Positions 34,701 to 44,233 of a DNA stretch of 64,000 nt are shown one piece after another (within the stretch, counting starts at the first letter, position 1; each line of letters begins with the position of its first letter). The DNA comes from Meghimatium bilineatum (taxonomy: Eukaryota > Mollusca > Gastropoda > Stylommatophora > Philomycidae). Where the stretch lies: contig CM067298.1 of assembly GCA_034231615.1 (NCBI GenBank), forward strand, positions 50,387,832 to 50,451,831, in the 5' to 3' direction. A model generated the notes under the pieces. That model did no database searches, was not told where the DNA came from, and saw only the letters and a program-made list of their open reading frames with translations. Both the position numbers and the translations under genes were made by a program.

Positions 34701-37086
34701 AACAAATGTGGTATGTAACAGTGTTACTAAATTTTGCTTCAGTTTCACGTCCAATGATATATGAATATGTAAATATAAGAAAATATCAAATAGCTATGCC
34801 TACCAAGTTTCTGAGTTTCATCCTCACCATGTGATGATGAAAATCTACGTACAACATAAACGGTTGATTGATTCTGCAAGAAATAACTGGATAAGCTTTT
34901 ATTTGACTTCAGCACCTGGCCTGAGTAAATAATATCTGAGAACAAATCAACAAAATAGGACATTGTGTTACTTATTAACCAAAAATTAACTCTTAATATA
35001 GTACTTTTTGTTTCTAGAAAAAGGTGTTTAAAAATAAGGTATATTTTTAGTTTATAATACCTCCTCATTCAATGAAGGGGCCATGGTAGTTCAGTTGTTA
35101 GTGTACTTGCTTCTTAGTCTGGTGATCCAAGGTTCAATTTTCTGTTCAACTGGAAATATTTTTAAAAAACATTAACGGTTCCTAGGTCGTCCCAACCTAA
35201 AGAAATGGGTACCAGATCTTCTAAGAAAGTAAAAGCCCCAGGAGTGATGCTGACCATATCATCCCTAGGTATGTCATTGGTCAATGAAAAATACAGACGT
35301 AATATGGTATTAATCAATATGCCTCAACGGCATGAAAAGGGAAATATTACTTAGTCCTACTCATAAAAGATTGATAATAAAGTCCACATTTAAAAATGCT
35401 TACTTGTCACAATATAAATAACACAATTTCTTTCACAATAAAACTCAGAACAACTGAATGTGGTTGAAAAAATGTCTCTGTATGCACAAAGTATAAAATT
35501 GTAATGTTCATGAAAAAATGCTTTCTACTTCAGGTCCACAAGTGCTAAATTGTTTCTTGCCTATGGATAATTTGTATAGTATACTATTTTAAGATTATTA
35601 CTAGCTTATACATTTCATAAGATCAGATATGGAGATACTGGGTGTCCACAAGTATAAATGAGTAGGCTATCTCAGAAAAACAAACACTGGGCTGTCTATA
35701 ACTAATCTGTATTTGACCTATAAGTTATATATTAAACTTCTTTTCTTCCTTTTGGATGCCTTTTCTGAGAACTCAATAGTTTTTCTTAGTCTGTTTACTC
35801 ACTGTTATAGCAGAATGGGAAAGGAACTAAAGTAAGTAAAGTATTCTCTTTGTGTTCCATGGTAGGCCATACTAGGCTACACTCACTGTTAGTTGTGTTA
35901 GGGTTAATTATGAAGTTACATAACATAATATGGAAATTGAAATCCTCTGCTTGCGTGTTGCTTGAAAATGAGCAAAGAATAGTAACACTCTGACCCATAA
36001 TGTATTGCATTTAAAGGGGGAATAATGATACTTGGAGATAGAATTGACTGCCCTAAAAATTGATAATCAACAAATGAAAATGTATTAAATAAATAATAAG
36101 TGTATTATTTAATTTGGGCAGAAATTTGATTACGTTCACCGTTGGATTTATTGACCTACTTTCGAGGTATTCCCTATGAAAAGTTCAATACTTGTGACAT
36201 CATGGTTCGCGTGGAAATTTGACACACAGCTGGCGAATTCTTGGAGGTTGGAATCGTGACGTCACGGTTCGCGTGGAAATTTGGAATCGTTGCTGGTTGG
36301 GAACCGACAATGGTGGGCATTGGAGTCCTGTTGGTCAAGCGGGCACGATGGTATGGGGGTGATTATGGGGTGGGGGTGTTGATTTTAGTTATATAAATTT
36401 AGTTTATAAAAATAATAACTGAAATTCAGCATCCCCCCCACATAATTGTTATATTTCGTACACTTATTGTATACTATAAATTTATTTATGTTGTTATGTT
36501 CCTCCAGGGCCATAGGCGGCGAATAGGGCAGAAACCATAGCTTTCCATTTCGGTCTTTGTGTTGCCAGGTCTTTCAATTCTTTATTTATTTATATTGTAC
36601 AATAAATAAATCTCGAGTCAATGTCGAGAATTGATCTGGTCAGTTGGCGCATGCGCAATGTGGATCTGGTCAAACGTCGGCGGGAAAAAAAGCTATTTTA
36701 CACAGATATTCATTATCATATTGCAACGTGAAAACGCTTAAATTTATCAAGTTTACCACAGTATATGGAAAACAAGTGTATCCGCAAGGTACTAGTTGAC
36801 TACGGTAAGTGTTTCATACTGTACCATTTCACACTGTTTACATTTTTAGCTAGGCGTCTACAGTCTACAGAATTCCGTAGAATTTCATTGGTTTAAATTG
36901 GCCTATATTTTTAAAAAAAATATCAGCATAAAACATAATTGATTTACCAAAGTCTGTAATTTTTGAATTCACACGTTTACTTATTTCTGATGCAAGCGTT
37001 TTTACGATGTCTTCAAGGCCTGGAACGGACACTTGAAATCTATCTACTTTTGAAAACAGACGGCTACATACATTTAACGTCGCCAT
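19624..37086 (-). CDS. UBL7: UBL7 homologue, ubiquitin-like/UBA protein (whole gene, 10 exons)
   Basis: CDS join on the minus strand: 37086-36948, 34935-34804, 32254-32163, 31090-30988, 29633-29576, 27765-27668, 26329-26253, 23118-22990, 21019-20936, 19755-19624. The lengths sum to 1044 nt and give 347 residues plus TGA. Junction phases agree throughout, and every intron is GT-AG except intron 6, which prefers GC-AG. Residues 1-90 form a ubiquitin-like domain with the motif DIIYSGQVLK near residue 47. The middle is Ala/Ser-rich with an acidic run (DDDDDE, exon 7). Residues 305-343 are a UBA domain with the EMGI loop and TGGDIQAAIDLIF helix. Motif order matches vertebrate UBL7 (about 380 residues) along its whole length. 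UBL7-family proteins are ubiquitin-binding adaptors with no enzymatic activity; the exact role here is unknown. The introns hold many repeats. Identity is confident; the exon 6 end is the least certain boundary. Confidence 0.92.
20035..20465 (+). repeat. Repeat family D, copy 2 (UBL7 intron 9)
   Basis: It begins gcgggtctcacaaatggt and ends with a ttggagcagtggatacacac block, paralleling 15990-16089 plus 17870-18560. Shorter relatives lie at 46170-46290 and 61850-62010. Confidence 0.6.
20936..21019 (-). CDS. UBL7: UBL7 exon 9
   Basis: The acceptor is TATTATTTCAG and the donor CAGAT|GTGAGT. The 84-nt exon of exactly 28 codons encodes GTITSDFFQQAMAHAQSAS, matching the PITNDLFSQALQHALQAS block. 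Phase 0 in and out. Confidence 0.9.
21125..21590 (-). pseudogene. LINE 3' remnant (family F) in UBL7 intron 8
   Basis: A 109-codon minus-strand frame (21578-21249) encodes LTKKQERKLIMCEMRILRKA and following residues, the C-terminal segment of a LINE ORF2. Its 3' edge, tctatctatttattgtcttttctctg on the plus strand, is also present at 32071-32096. Confidence 0.65.
22010..22330 (+). repeat. AT-rich repeat family G, copy 2 (UBL7 intron 8)
   Basis: Two units carrying ttattttaaaatctctaa lie about 165 bp apart (22020 and 22183). An agcttgctaaaggttaata end block follows, as in the copies at 5340, 28540 and 50500. Confidence 0.6.
22990..23118 (-). CDS. UBL7: UBL7 exon 8
   Basis: The acceptor is TTGTTTTTGTAG and the donor AGGGG|GTATGAG. 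The 129-nt exon of exactly 43 codons encodes QSITASQLAAALQAATAS, matching the PITQSELATALALAS block of UBL7. Phase 0 in and out. Confidence 0.88.
23634..23790 (+). repeat. SINE-like family A, copy 2, complete with TSD
   Basis: The 157-bp insertion is flanked by a perfect 13-bp duplication, aaacactgaattc, at 23621-23633 and 23791-23803. It starts cgccgaagacggatgtgttg and ends aacgctgaagaagaag. It lies in intron 7 of UBL7, antisense to the gene. Confidence 0.9.
24534..24682 (+). repeat. SINE-like family A, copy 3, with diverged TSD
   Basis: A 149-bp copy flanked by gagccaacaaac (24522) and gagccagcagac (24683), 10 of 12 matching. It shows the family A aggaccattgtcct centre and a GAA-rich end. 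It is older than copy 2. Confidence 0.75.
25150..26060 (-). pseudogene. RTE-like LINE remnant in UBL7 intron 7
   Basis: The minus-strand frame 25939-25661 encodes KFEYLGENINSSRDCSVEIR and ITLLRSCVFSVATYG, the post-RT segment of RTE-type LINEs. More decayed pieces follow to about 25200. A partial direct repeat (gacatattctttccagaac) occurs at 25161 and about 25300. Confidence 0.7.
26253..26329 (-). CDS. UBL7: UBL7 exon 7 (acidic segment)
   Basis: The acceptor is ACTTATTCAG and the donor CACAG|GTAGGTT. The exon encodes GEIFSGNLTYSMDQMSEDDDDDEMPQ, matching the FLFEGLSDDEDDF block. The Asp run is encoded by a GAT trinucleotide repeat, so its length may vary between individuals. Phase 1 in, phase 0 out. 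Confidence 0.88.
26625..26805 (+). repeat. SINE-like family B, copy 2 (5'-truncated, decayed)
   Basis: The copy retains ccaaaagccatgctgaagtt and the 3' module (ggactacattctaataatca). It lies in UBL7 intron 6. The 5' third is missing. Confidence 0.65.
27668..27765 (-). CDS. UBL7: UBL7 exon 6, likely GC-AG donor
   Basis: The acceptor is CTCTTTCAG. The exon encodes LLQLHPSFAQAAITIASAVNE. Two donors 6 nt apart are both in frame: a strong GC donor, ACAG|GCAAGTA (last exon base 27668), and a weaker CATG|GTACAG (last base 27674). The choice adds or removes Gly-Thr or an equivalent pair. The GC site is a near-perfect U1 match and is preferred here. Confidence 0.82.
28540..28785 (+). repeat. AT-rich repeat family G, copy 3 (UBL7 intron 5)
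   Basis: It contains tttatttacatgtacaaaat, followed by aaaaaagttattgtgttttc and a degenerate end block. Only one unit is clear. Confidence 0.5.
28970..29112 (+). repeat. SINE-like family A, copy 4 (UBL7 intron 5)
   Basis: It matches family A from gacgcaaataaaacgg to the GAAGAAGA tail. The extreme 5' end is replaced by a short duplicated acgcaaataa. No duplication of the target was found. Confidence 0.75.
29576..29633 (-). CDS. UBL7: UBL7 exon 5
   Basis: A short 58-nt exon with acceptor TACTTTGCAG and donor AAAG|GTTTGT. It encodes MLQDPELLAVLAHPNNM, matching the LQDKDLFSVFADPNML block of UBL7. Phase 1 in, phase 2 out. Confidence 0.88.
30988..31090 (-). CDS. UBL7: UBL7 exon 4, with 18-bp in-frame tandem duplication
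   Basis: The acceptor is TTATTTACAG and the donor TTGG|GTGAGC. The exon encodes VERMLNDPETVENIIATTPG, the most conserved UBL7 linker block, then DPSVLG twice. The second copy comes from a perfect 18-bp tandem duplication ending one base inside the donor. Vertebrate UBL7 has a single DPIALG at this place. Confidence 0.9.
32081..32132. repeat. Perfect 17-bp inverted repeat next to UBL7 exon 3 donor
   Basis: Arms 32081-32097 and 32116-32132 are exact reverse complements (tattgtcttttctctgc), separated by 18 nt. It lies about 30 nt inside intron 3. The left arm equals the 3' end of the LINE family F fragment at 21125. Confidence 0.85.
32163..32254 (-). CDS. UBL7: UBL7 exon 3
   Basis: The acceptor is CTATTTACCAG and the donor AAATT|GTAAGT. 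The exon encodes a helix-rich linker ending IQSALLVDEYRKI, matching the segment after the ubiquitin-like domain in UBL7. It enters in phase 1 and leaves in phase 0. A perfect 17-bp inverted repeat lies about 30 nt downstream of its donor (32081-32132). Confidence 0.88.
32526..32800 (+). repeat. SINE-like family B, copy 3, near full length (275 bp)
   Basis: Flanked by agtagtttca (32516) and agtagttcca (32801), 9 of 10 matching. It begins ttccctgtgtgctgccaggg and ends gaatgaacatagaagaag. It lies in UBL7 intron 2 and, with copy 6, defines the family length. Confidence 0.8.
33091..33688. mobile_element. 598-bp MITE with 26-bp terminal inverted repeats
   Basis: The left terminus (33091-33116, beginning gggttctttcctagtac) and right terminus (33663-33688) are inverted copies differing at one base in 26. 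Perfect 6-bp duplications aaaatt flank it at 33085-33090 and 33689-33694. The interior has no transposase but holds a degenerate 30-bp tandem repeat. It lies in UBL7 intron 2. The superfamily cannot be named with confidence. Confidence 0.88.
33384..33562 (+). repeat. Degenerate tandem repeat inside the MITE
   Basis: About four or five copies of a roughly 30-bp unit ending acataggcctaatg, each with ttgctgcacttgcga before it. Unit length and spacing drift in the last copies. Confidence 0.7.
33979..34416 (-). mobile_element. 5'-truncated LINE (family F type) with perfect 13-bp TSD
   Basis: The 438-bp insertion is flanked by tccaagattacat at 33966-33978 and 34417-34429. The minus strand encodes a LINE C-terminus (PIGRPRKRWIDSVLETLGNI) and ends at the 3' side with GAAAGAAGAAGAAG. 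It sits antisense-free, in the same direction as UBL7, in intron 2. Confidence 0.88.
34804..34935 (-). CDS. UBL7: UBL7 exon 2 (ubiquitin-like domain, second half)
   Basis: The acceptor is TTTGTTCTCAG and the donor CTTG|GTAGGC. The exon encodes DIIYSGQVLKSNKSLSSYF followed by NQSTVYVVRRF. This is the recognisable second half of a ubiquitin-like domain and aligns with the IYCGRKLKDDQTLDFYGI block of vertebrate UBL7. Phase 1 in, phase 1 out. Confidence 0.92.
35076..35345 (+). repeat. tRNA-derived SINE (UBL7 intron 1)
   Basis: The head has tRNA-like pol III boxes: tagttcagttgttagtg (A box) and ggttcaatttt (decayed B box) about 45 nt further on. The body has gccccaggagtgatgctgac and a tcctaggtatgtcattggtc block, in the style of insect tRNA SINEs. 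No clear TSD was found. Confidence 0.65.
35947..36052 (+). repeat. SINE-like family B, copy 7 (5' fragment)
   Basis: It retains gtgttgcttgaaaatgagca and aagaatagtaacact, then ends near gaattgactgccct. It is only the 5' third of the family. Confidence 0.55.
36194..36283. repeat. 28-bp direct repeat with CRE-like core in UBL7 intron 1
   Basis: gtgacatcatggttcgcgtg at 36194 and gtgacgtcacggttcgcgtg at 36256 both continue gaaatttg. They differ at two positions over 28. The second contains the palindrome tgacgtca. Confidence 0.7.
36948..37086 (-). CDS. UBL7: UBL7 exon 1 (start codon, residues 1-46)
   Basis: The ATG at 37086 has A at -3 and G at +4 and is the first ATG of the open frame. It encodes the first part of the ubiquitin-like fold, starting MATLNVCSRLF. 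The donor is G|GTAAATC after residue 46, phase 1. The joined codon with exon 2 is GAT (D of DIIYSG). Confidence 0.9.
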
Positions 37087-37092
37087 CTTTGT
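37075..37092 (-). promoter_or_regulatory. UBL7: TISU/YY1-like motif over the UBL7 start codon
   Basis: The minus strand reads AAAGATGGCGAC across the initiator ATG. This resembles the TISU element (consensus SAASATGGCGGC), a combined YY1-type promoter motif and strong initiator typical of genes with very short 5' UTRs. One core base differs (GAC for GGC). A short leader is therefore predicted. Confidence 0.5.
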
Positions 37093-37249
37093 TTACATTG
37101 ACAAGGGAGAGAAAACACCAACACTTCCTCTCCTTAATGTTGGGCACCTCTCATAGCACTTCAAGAACTCATAACCAGCGTTACCACTACCGGCTTTTTT
37201 CTCAGGACCTGGGATTTTTCGATTAGACATGGTGATATTAGGTTAGGTA

Positions 37250-37910
37250 ATTTTGTTATCCTCTTTGCACACTGGACATAGGTGCTCAAATCTCCGCTTC
37301 AAAATTTCTCAGGAAATAGCGAATGATGGTTCTGGTTATATGTTGGTTCAGTGCTCTTTTTGACATATGTGTATGTGTTCTCTACGGGCCACGCCTATCC
37401 TCATTCCCAAATCGGCATTCTCAGCAATAACTAATGCTCATTTATCTTACAATCCTCTGATCGTGCGGACTCACAAAGAGCACTGGGAATGTCTGCTCGG
37501 TCCATAGACTGACCATCTGTTATGGTGGCGAGTCTAGCTAATTGGTCGGCCCGTTCGTTCCCTTTCACATTAGCTTCTCGGGGACAAAGATAAGAGTGAT
37601 CTTCCGCTGTGATGCCCGCATTTTAGTACCCTCTAATGACTTCACCCATTCCCTACGTGCATTGCATGTTTAGACTATCTGAATCATATTCACTGAGTCA
37701 CTTAGTATGCATGCATGGTCAAATGCTTGCGATTCCAGCCAGGTTAGTGCCTTCGTTTCGACAAATACTTCCATTATTAAACTGCTTGTTGTTGCGGCAA
37801 AAGCCCCACTTACTTCGTGTACTATTTTTTCTTGTGCTCTGGTAGTAAAGGCTCATGAGGACTGCTGGTGGTGGACAACCAACCCGACCGTGTAAATCAC
37901 AACATTTGTG
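37250..37910 (-). pseudogene. LINE RNase H remnant
   Basis: Minus-strand translation in broken frames shows an RNase H-like order (SQAFDHACILSDS, then LIFVPE, then a G..G.N..AD-like stretch). The 3' edge, ggacataggtgctcaaatct, recurs in related form at 54655 (gtccataggtgctcagatct), pointing to one LINE family with two fragments here. It lies upstream of the UBL7 start. Confidence 0.5.
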
Positions 37911-38109
37911 TCATTGGCATGTTTACAGATGAGTGCCTTGACCTCAGCATCCACGCTAACAGAGCTCTATTGAGTGTAATCACTGTCTTGACTGCCTTCT
38001 GAAAGGCAACAGGGATCAATTCCTCGCCGGGAATTATGCCTTCTGGGGCGCAAGTTTGTTTAAGGTACCATCGGCGCGACCACTGATCTGATATGGCAAA
38101 CATCAGACG

Positions 38110-39565
38110 AAGTAAATATATTAGGGGAGAGAAGGGGAATTAATATGTTCTAATTATAGAACAATCCCCTTAATCAGCAAAGCCAATAAAATACTACTGC
38201 AGATTATAAAGAAAAGAATAAATAACAAAATGGAAGATGAGATCCACGAAGCACAAGCATGGTTCAGAGCTGGTGGAGGCCGAGTAATCATGAGGATGCT
38301 CATGGAGAAATGTAGAGAGTAGGCCTATAACATCGAATTACATGTATACTTCATAGACTAGGCCTATACCAAAGCATTAGACTGTGTCAATCACCGTCAA
38401 AATTCTTAAAATACTTGTATGGATCCTTGAGACCTCTTACATATTTTGGTTGTGCGTCCTGATATAGCCTACTTGACATAGTCCGCTGGTTGAAAGTGGC
38501 GCACATCTCCAAATGAGAGGCAAACTCATCACCTACCTATCTACCAATCACCATCAATTACGGGAAATAATGAACTACATGGGTTTCCTAAAACAGATTA
38601 CACAACTAATAGCAGAGCCGTATAACGACCAAGATGCAGAAGTAAAAGTGGAGGGTGCAAGATCGGAGTGGTTCAATGTACAGAAATAAAACAAGGCTGC
38701 ACTTTGTCTCCATACTTGTTCGACATCTATGCGGAAAATATAATGAGAAACGTGAGACAAGAAACAATTTAGTTTGATTTCAGACCCGTAAATATAGGAG
38801 GGCTGCAGATACCAGAAATTAGATATGCAGAAGACACAGTGCTATTAACAACAAATGAATACAACCTACTTAACATAATTAAGTCAACCCAAAATTTCAG
38901 AGAACAGCAAAAATTTGTTCTTACATATGAAAAAAATAAAAATAATGGAAACTGACAAAAACAAAATAATGACACAAAATTAATATAGAGAACTGCAATA
39001 TTTATGAACTATTATAAACAATGTGGTTGGCTGCGCAGTTGAGATTAAAAGAGAAGAACAGCAATGGCGCTGGCAAAATTAAAACAGCTAAAGAAACTAT
39101 GGCAGGGCACTAACTTAAGAACCAAGTTGTGTTTACTACGAACATGTGTGTTTCCAGTGGTGGAATATGGCCGTAAAACGTGGACACAAAATAATACAGT
39201 GGCCAAAAGAATAACATATTTTGAATGAAAGTACTATAGAAGAGTTCTGAGAATGTCATGGACAGCAAGAAAATCAAACCAGAAGATGTTAAGAATAACT
39301 AACGTCCAGGAAGCCTGGTTTCTGAACACCATATTAAGTAAAAAGTTTTTTTCCCGTTCACATTAAGAGATACGACGGCATATAGGGAGTGTTATTGGAG
39401 GTGATGATAGAAGGCAACAGGGACAAAGACCCCCAAGACGTCGTTGGAAAAATAAAAATTCAAGCTATCTGCACATGTAACTAAAAGAGGCGGACAGCTC
39501 AAGATCGTGGAGAAAAAATGATTCACAGGGAAGACTACGTTTTGGAAATTATATGTCACCTGATG
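38110..39565 (+). pseudogene. RTE-like LINE remnant (RT and C-terminal region)
   Basis: Broken frames show CLSPYLFDIYAENIMRNVRQ (38700), then EIRYAEDTVLL (38815), in which the RT active site YADD has become YAED. A post-RT block from 39020 matches the one at 58801. It ends in a GATGATGATGATGA run at 39555, the usual simple-sequence tail of RTE elements. Confidence 0.75.
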
Positions 39566-39779
39566 ATGATGATGATGAAGGGGAAGGTCTTCCTTGAAAA
39601 TTATGTTCTACATACAGATCAAAACAACCAATGTATCAGGCGAGGAATTATTACCACGATATCTTGTCTATGTACGGGGGCTGAATGGAAAAAGAACATA
39701 GGGGCCTACAGGTCGATGTAGAATACGTTCAAACCACTCGTAAATTTTCGAGAACCACCGTCCCAGACCCTGACGTTAT

Positions 39780-40440
39780 ATAGACCCGTAGATAAGGGAG
39801 GGAGTTGGTGTGTTTAAACCTTTCCCTTAGCAAATACGTTTCAAATTTCGTATATTTGGGAAGCAAGATAATAGCAGACGGGGATACCAACTCAGAAATC
39901 AAGACTCAAATTGCTCTCGCCTCCGACGCATTTAACAAATTCTCAAACATCTGGAGATCGAAGATCGCAAGTAAACACATCAAACTGCAACTATTCAATG
40001 CAAGTGTTATTCCATAATTGACATATGGATGTGAAAGTTGGAAATCTACGGTAATAATGGATAAGAAGTTAGTTGATTTTGAGAATAGATGCCTCAGAAA
40101 AATCACAAATACTAATTGGAAAGATTTCAAATCAAACGACATACTAAGAGAGGAGACAAAACAAGAATATGTGACGAACATCATCAGAAAACGTCGCTGG
40201 TCATACATCGGCCACATACTTAGAATGAAAGAAGACCGAATTCCACGACAAGCCTTCATGTGGACACCAGACGGGGAAAGAAAACAGGGAAGACCAAAAA
40301 CAACGCTCAGAAGAACATTTATGAATGAATTAAAATCAACAGGCATAAATGCCCAAGACCTGCAATCCATAGCAACTGACCGACAAGCAAAGAACTAGGA
40401 CATCCGCCCTAAGTGCCAAACTTGGCAAAAGAGGAACTGA
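39780..40440 (+). pseudogene. LINE ORF2 C-terminal remnant
   Basis: The frame 39805-40398 has one TAA (40015-40017). It encodes SNFVYLGSKIIADGDTNSEI, LTYGCESWK after the stop, then RKRRWSYIGHILRMKEDRIP and GRPKTTLRRTF. This is the standard post-RT C-terminus of RTE/CR1-type LINEs. Only one stop over 198 codons suggests a fairly young copy. Confidence 0.8.
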
Positions 40441-40559
40441 CTGACTTAGCAAATATGAACATGACTTTTAGCATTTGGAACTTACCCAAGCGGTCAATAA
40501 AAACCCACGATTTTTTCAAAATAATTTCTTCAAAATTAGGTAAAACCCCCTCCTTAAGA

Positions 40560-41950
40560 TAATCATATCTAATGCCTTGATGGTATACGATATGAGGACT
40601 TTGCCATCCTTAAGAAGAGTGACATAAACGACCTGGTATGTGAGTTTAGCGAAAGCATAAAGAGCGGCACGACCAAGGAAGAATGTCTGCAGGGCTACCT
40701 ATTGCCACTAAAGAAGACAAATAAAACCAACGCTCAGATCAATGGATCACCATCATCATCAGGTGCCATGCCGACTGGCGTAGGCAGTCATGCTCTCCAC
40801 AGTCATCTGTCCACAGTATTATGTATCAAGGTCGTTGTTGTTTCCTTGCCGTGCCAGGCCGTCAAACTGTCTAATATTTTCTCACGTTGTCACACGCATC
40901 CTGTATCAATGGATACAGAATCATAAGGATGCGGAACACTACGTGCAAGTTTGTTGAGAAGAAGGTCGCACCACACCTCGCTCGAGAACTGGAAGAGAAC
41001 CATATTTTCCCAGCACTATCAGGCTATATAGGTCAAAAAGAAACATGGCGAAATATATATATATATGGAGAGAGTGTTACTTGAGGGGATGATAGAAGGT
41101 AACAAGGACAAAGGCCGCCCAAGACGAAATCTCAGAGAGGGTAAATTCTAGGGGTTTTGTGACTTTTCTACTGTTCTCATAACATGTAGATTTGAAGTCA
41201 TAAGCTTCAGCGCCTCTGCAAATAATTCTTTAATGTTAAAGGTCTTCATAGCAACCCAATTATCCTCACTCCTATTCAATATCTAAATAATAAAATAACC
41301 AAAGAAACCTTAATAGCAATAGAACGCGTAATCCAACCTGAACAAGAGAATAGAGAAAAAGAAGACAGTAATATCATTAACGGATTGCCATTTGCAGACA
41401 ATCAGTCATTGATATATAACGATATATCTGAGCCACAAAAACACTTAAACACACTAAATACCCATTGTGAAACCAACGACATGAGAATAAAAAAAACCAA
41501 AATCAGAAACATTGAAGATATGCAGAAATCAATCCCCCTAGAAATATACATAGAAGGCATAAAACTCAACCAAGTAAAGTAATTTAAGTATCTAGGCTGC
41601 AGGTTCTCGGAAGACAGAGAAATAGAGACACAATTTCCGAATGCAAATACAGTTTTATATCAATTAGCACCACTGCTGAAACACCAGAACATCGACATGA
41701 TCTCAAAAAGAATGTTAATAAACATAGTGTTCATACCGATACTGTGCTACCAATGCCAGACCTGGATCCTGACAGAGGAACTAGTCAGCAAGTCAGAATG
41801 GAACTAGATTGCATTCCATCTATAGCCTTCAATAGAAGATCATCTGAAAAGAGAAATGGACAAATCCATACAAAAATGGATAGATGACATCAGAGAAATA
41901 CTAAAACATCAAGGCTGCAATTTGGCAGCGGCATGATGATTAGTTAAAGA
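40560..41950 (+). pseudogene. LINE remnant with RT active site FADN
   Basis: The frame at 41385 encodes LPFADNQSLIYND, where FADD would be expected, then INLNQVK-type text, a TAA at 41580 and continuing FKYLGCRFSEDREIETQFPN and IDMISKRMLINIVF. Upstream, near 40620, are weaker RT finger-like pieces. A short (AT)n lies at 41052-41064. Confidence 0.7.
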
Positions 41951-42615
41951 AAGAAGACTTCGCTTCCCCATGATGCCTAGCGGCACACATAGATAGGACA
42001 AGACAAGACAACAACCCAGGTCTGGGCTAGTCACTGAATGGGTGGGGCAGCTAGAAAAGCATTTTCCATCATCCAAGGGGGCTCCCTGGTTATGCAAGAC
42101 TAACATGTTTGTCATCTGGTTTTTGGCTCACTCAGGGAATTGTCATGTCCTGCACAGTTGCTTTTCATCACACCCAATGTGCCATTTGATCATAGCCAGC
42201 ACCATGGTTAGGGCTCTAGCTCATCTAGTTTCCTAGCATGATTTGCAATGCTGGGTTCTCTGAATATTGTACCACAAAAGGGAAACATAATTGTACAACT
42301 AAAATGTGAGCTTTTCACAAGAGGAACTGGTCCAATAGGAAAACCTCACTTAACTGAGACTAAATATCTATTGAGAGTTTACTTTTGCATTATGGTTGGT
42401 CTGATGTGCCAATAATAACTTATAATCCTGTGCTGCACCCCATATCTACAATAGTTAGTTCAATTTCCCGTCATGTGTCTTCACAAAGTTCTTGGTCATC
42501 ATTATTTATTTTTAATCTGATGCTCAAGTGAGGGAAGTTCTTGCAGGAACACCATGGAATAAGTCTGAATGTGTGACACTAAATCACATATTTTCTGAAA
42601 GTTGCTTACATTTGT

Positions 42616-42771
42616 TCCGCCAGATGTGTCGGACCATTGTCACAAATAAAACGGTGATACAATGCATTTCCATTATCTGGACTACTTTCCGCTTAAATAT
42701 CTAGTAGGACCAAGTTCCTACTACAAGAGAGATCCAGTGGAAGTTTGAGAATGAACATTGAAGAAGAAAAA
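42616..42771 (+). repeat. SINE-like family A, copy 5, complete (156 bp)
   Basis: Flanked by gcttacatttgt (42604) and gcttagatttgt (42772), 11 of 12 matching. It starts tccgccagatgtgtcggacc (the aagacg block is deleted) and ends gaacattgaagaagaaaa. Confidence 0.85.
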
Positions 42772-42783
42772 GCTTAGATTTGT

Positions 42784-43850
42784 AATTTTGTATTACTAAA
42801 TTTAAAGGACAGCACAGTAAAAACTAAATATTGAAATAAGGAAAACAATGCACTCAATTATGGATAATAATACTCAAATATGCAGTCATGTGAAAACATG
42901 CAAACATAGAAAACAATACACAAAATATGGAAATGCTCAAAATGTTTTGTAATTGTTGTTCTCTCTAATTTTATTTTCTTTAATACACAGATCAGTGTAA
43001 CATTTTCGTTGTTTTATTGCATATTTAATAATAAAAATAAAATGTCTTACATATTACACTGTACTGAAATGCTGAGAAGATCCAGTATGGGCTTTAGTGA
43101 CACAAATAAGAAAGTAAATATAAATTAATTTTATTCTGTTTTATCATCTTTTTCATCAGTAGTAGTAGGTGTCTGTAACATATATTTACTTATGAAATTT
43201 CTTATAAACAGTACACAGTATAACTAGTCTACTTGAAAATAGTAATCACTGAAACTCAATTTGAATATGTTTTATACATACTCTTAACAATGCAAACAAA
43301 TAATTGAAGAAAAGAATGGCTTATCCTGAACTCTTCTCTTCTCGATTCACTCTATCATGATCACTTATAGTCCTACTTTTATGCTTACTGGCAACTGCTA
43401 TGGAAAAGTAACACTTACTTCTACTGCCTGTTAAATTCTTCTGGCACTCATTAACAGGAAAACAAACAGTAATGGAATTTCTAAAAAAATATATCCATCT
43501 ACTGTTTCTTTTGCGATCAGTTGTTAAACACTCAGTCCGATATTGGTCATGTATACAGCAGTTTATTTTATGTCACATTGAGTTCCTTACAACTTTCTTT
43601 GCAGAGAACCTCCAGTGGGCCAGACTGTCATTCTATGAACAGCAAAACTGGGACATTTTGTGACCATTTCCTGTATGGTGCATGGATTCAATTGTATTGC
43701 GTAAACTTCCCTTATCAAATTCAACGCCTCATGGGTTAGTGGTTTCCGATTTCGATGCTGGGTAAAATCTTATGATACCTATATGATAGCTGGTAGAATT
43801 TTTTTTTTTTTTTGCATGTAGAATATGAAGAACGTATTGTCATCATCAGG
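42784..43850. other. Sequence without recognisable gene
   Basis: No domain was found in the short frames here. A T-run of about 15 lies at 43801, preceded by a weak tRNA-like stretch (catgggttagtggtttccga) that I could not confirm as a SINE. Confidence 0.4.
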
Positions 43851-44045
43851 TAGCATATCCTGAACAGAATGTTTGCAGTCATCACAGGCTTTTGAAACTC
43901 CTGTCAATCTTGAGCCAGTCCTCCTGCTTCTGTTAGTGTCATGTTCAGGTTGTCTTTGCTATCTTGCATCCATCTTCTTGGTGTGCCTCTTATTTATCTC
44001 CCTGGCATCACTCTTCCAATTATGGTCTGCTTTAGGCTGTCATGG

Positions 44046-44233
44046 TCAAACATATACTTCAAGAGTGTTCTGAGCATGAAAAGCTGAGGCAGACATATTG
44101 GCCAGAGGAAACAACACTGGAATCAAAGCTCTATGGGACACTGTATGAACTACAAAAGACAAGTGAGTTTTATTAAGGAGACAGAATTACAGATACAGAC
44201 ATATTTCAAGTGAACGAAAGAAGAAGAAGAAAA
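44046..44233 (+). mobile_element. 5'-truncated LINE family C, 188 bp, perfect 12-bp TSD
   Basis: aggctgtcatgg occurs at 44034-44045 and 44234-44245. The insert is the last 188 bp of LINE family C (from tcaaacatatacttcaagag to the GAAAGAAGAAGAAGAAAA tail). It is nested in the opposite-strand RTE remnant. Confidence 0.92.

Noticed and set aside
37636-37895. Overlapping plus-strand frames near the UBL7 start
   Set aside because: They are antisense to a decayed LINE RNase H segment.
39805-40398. Possible host gene, nearly open for 198 codons
   Set aside because: The protein is a standard LINE ORF2 C-terminus (YLGS, TYGCE, RRWSYIGH, GRPK).
43690-43790. tRNA-like stretch before a poly-T run
   Set aside because: The B box is not convincing and no cloverleaf could be drawn.
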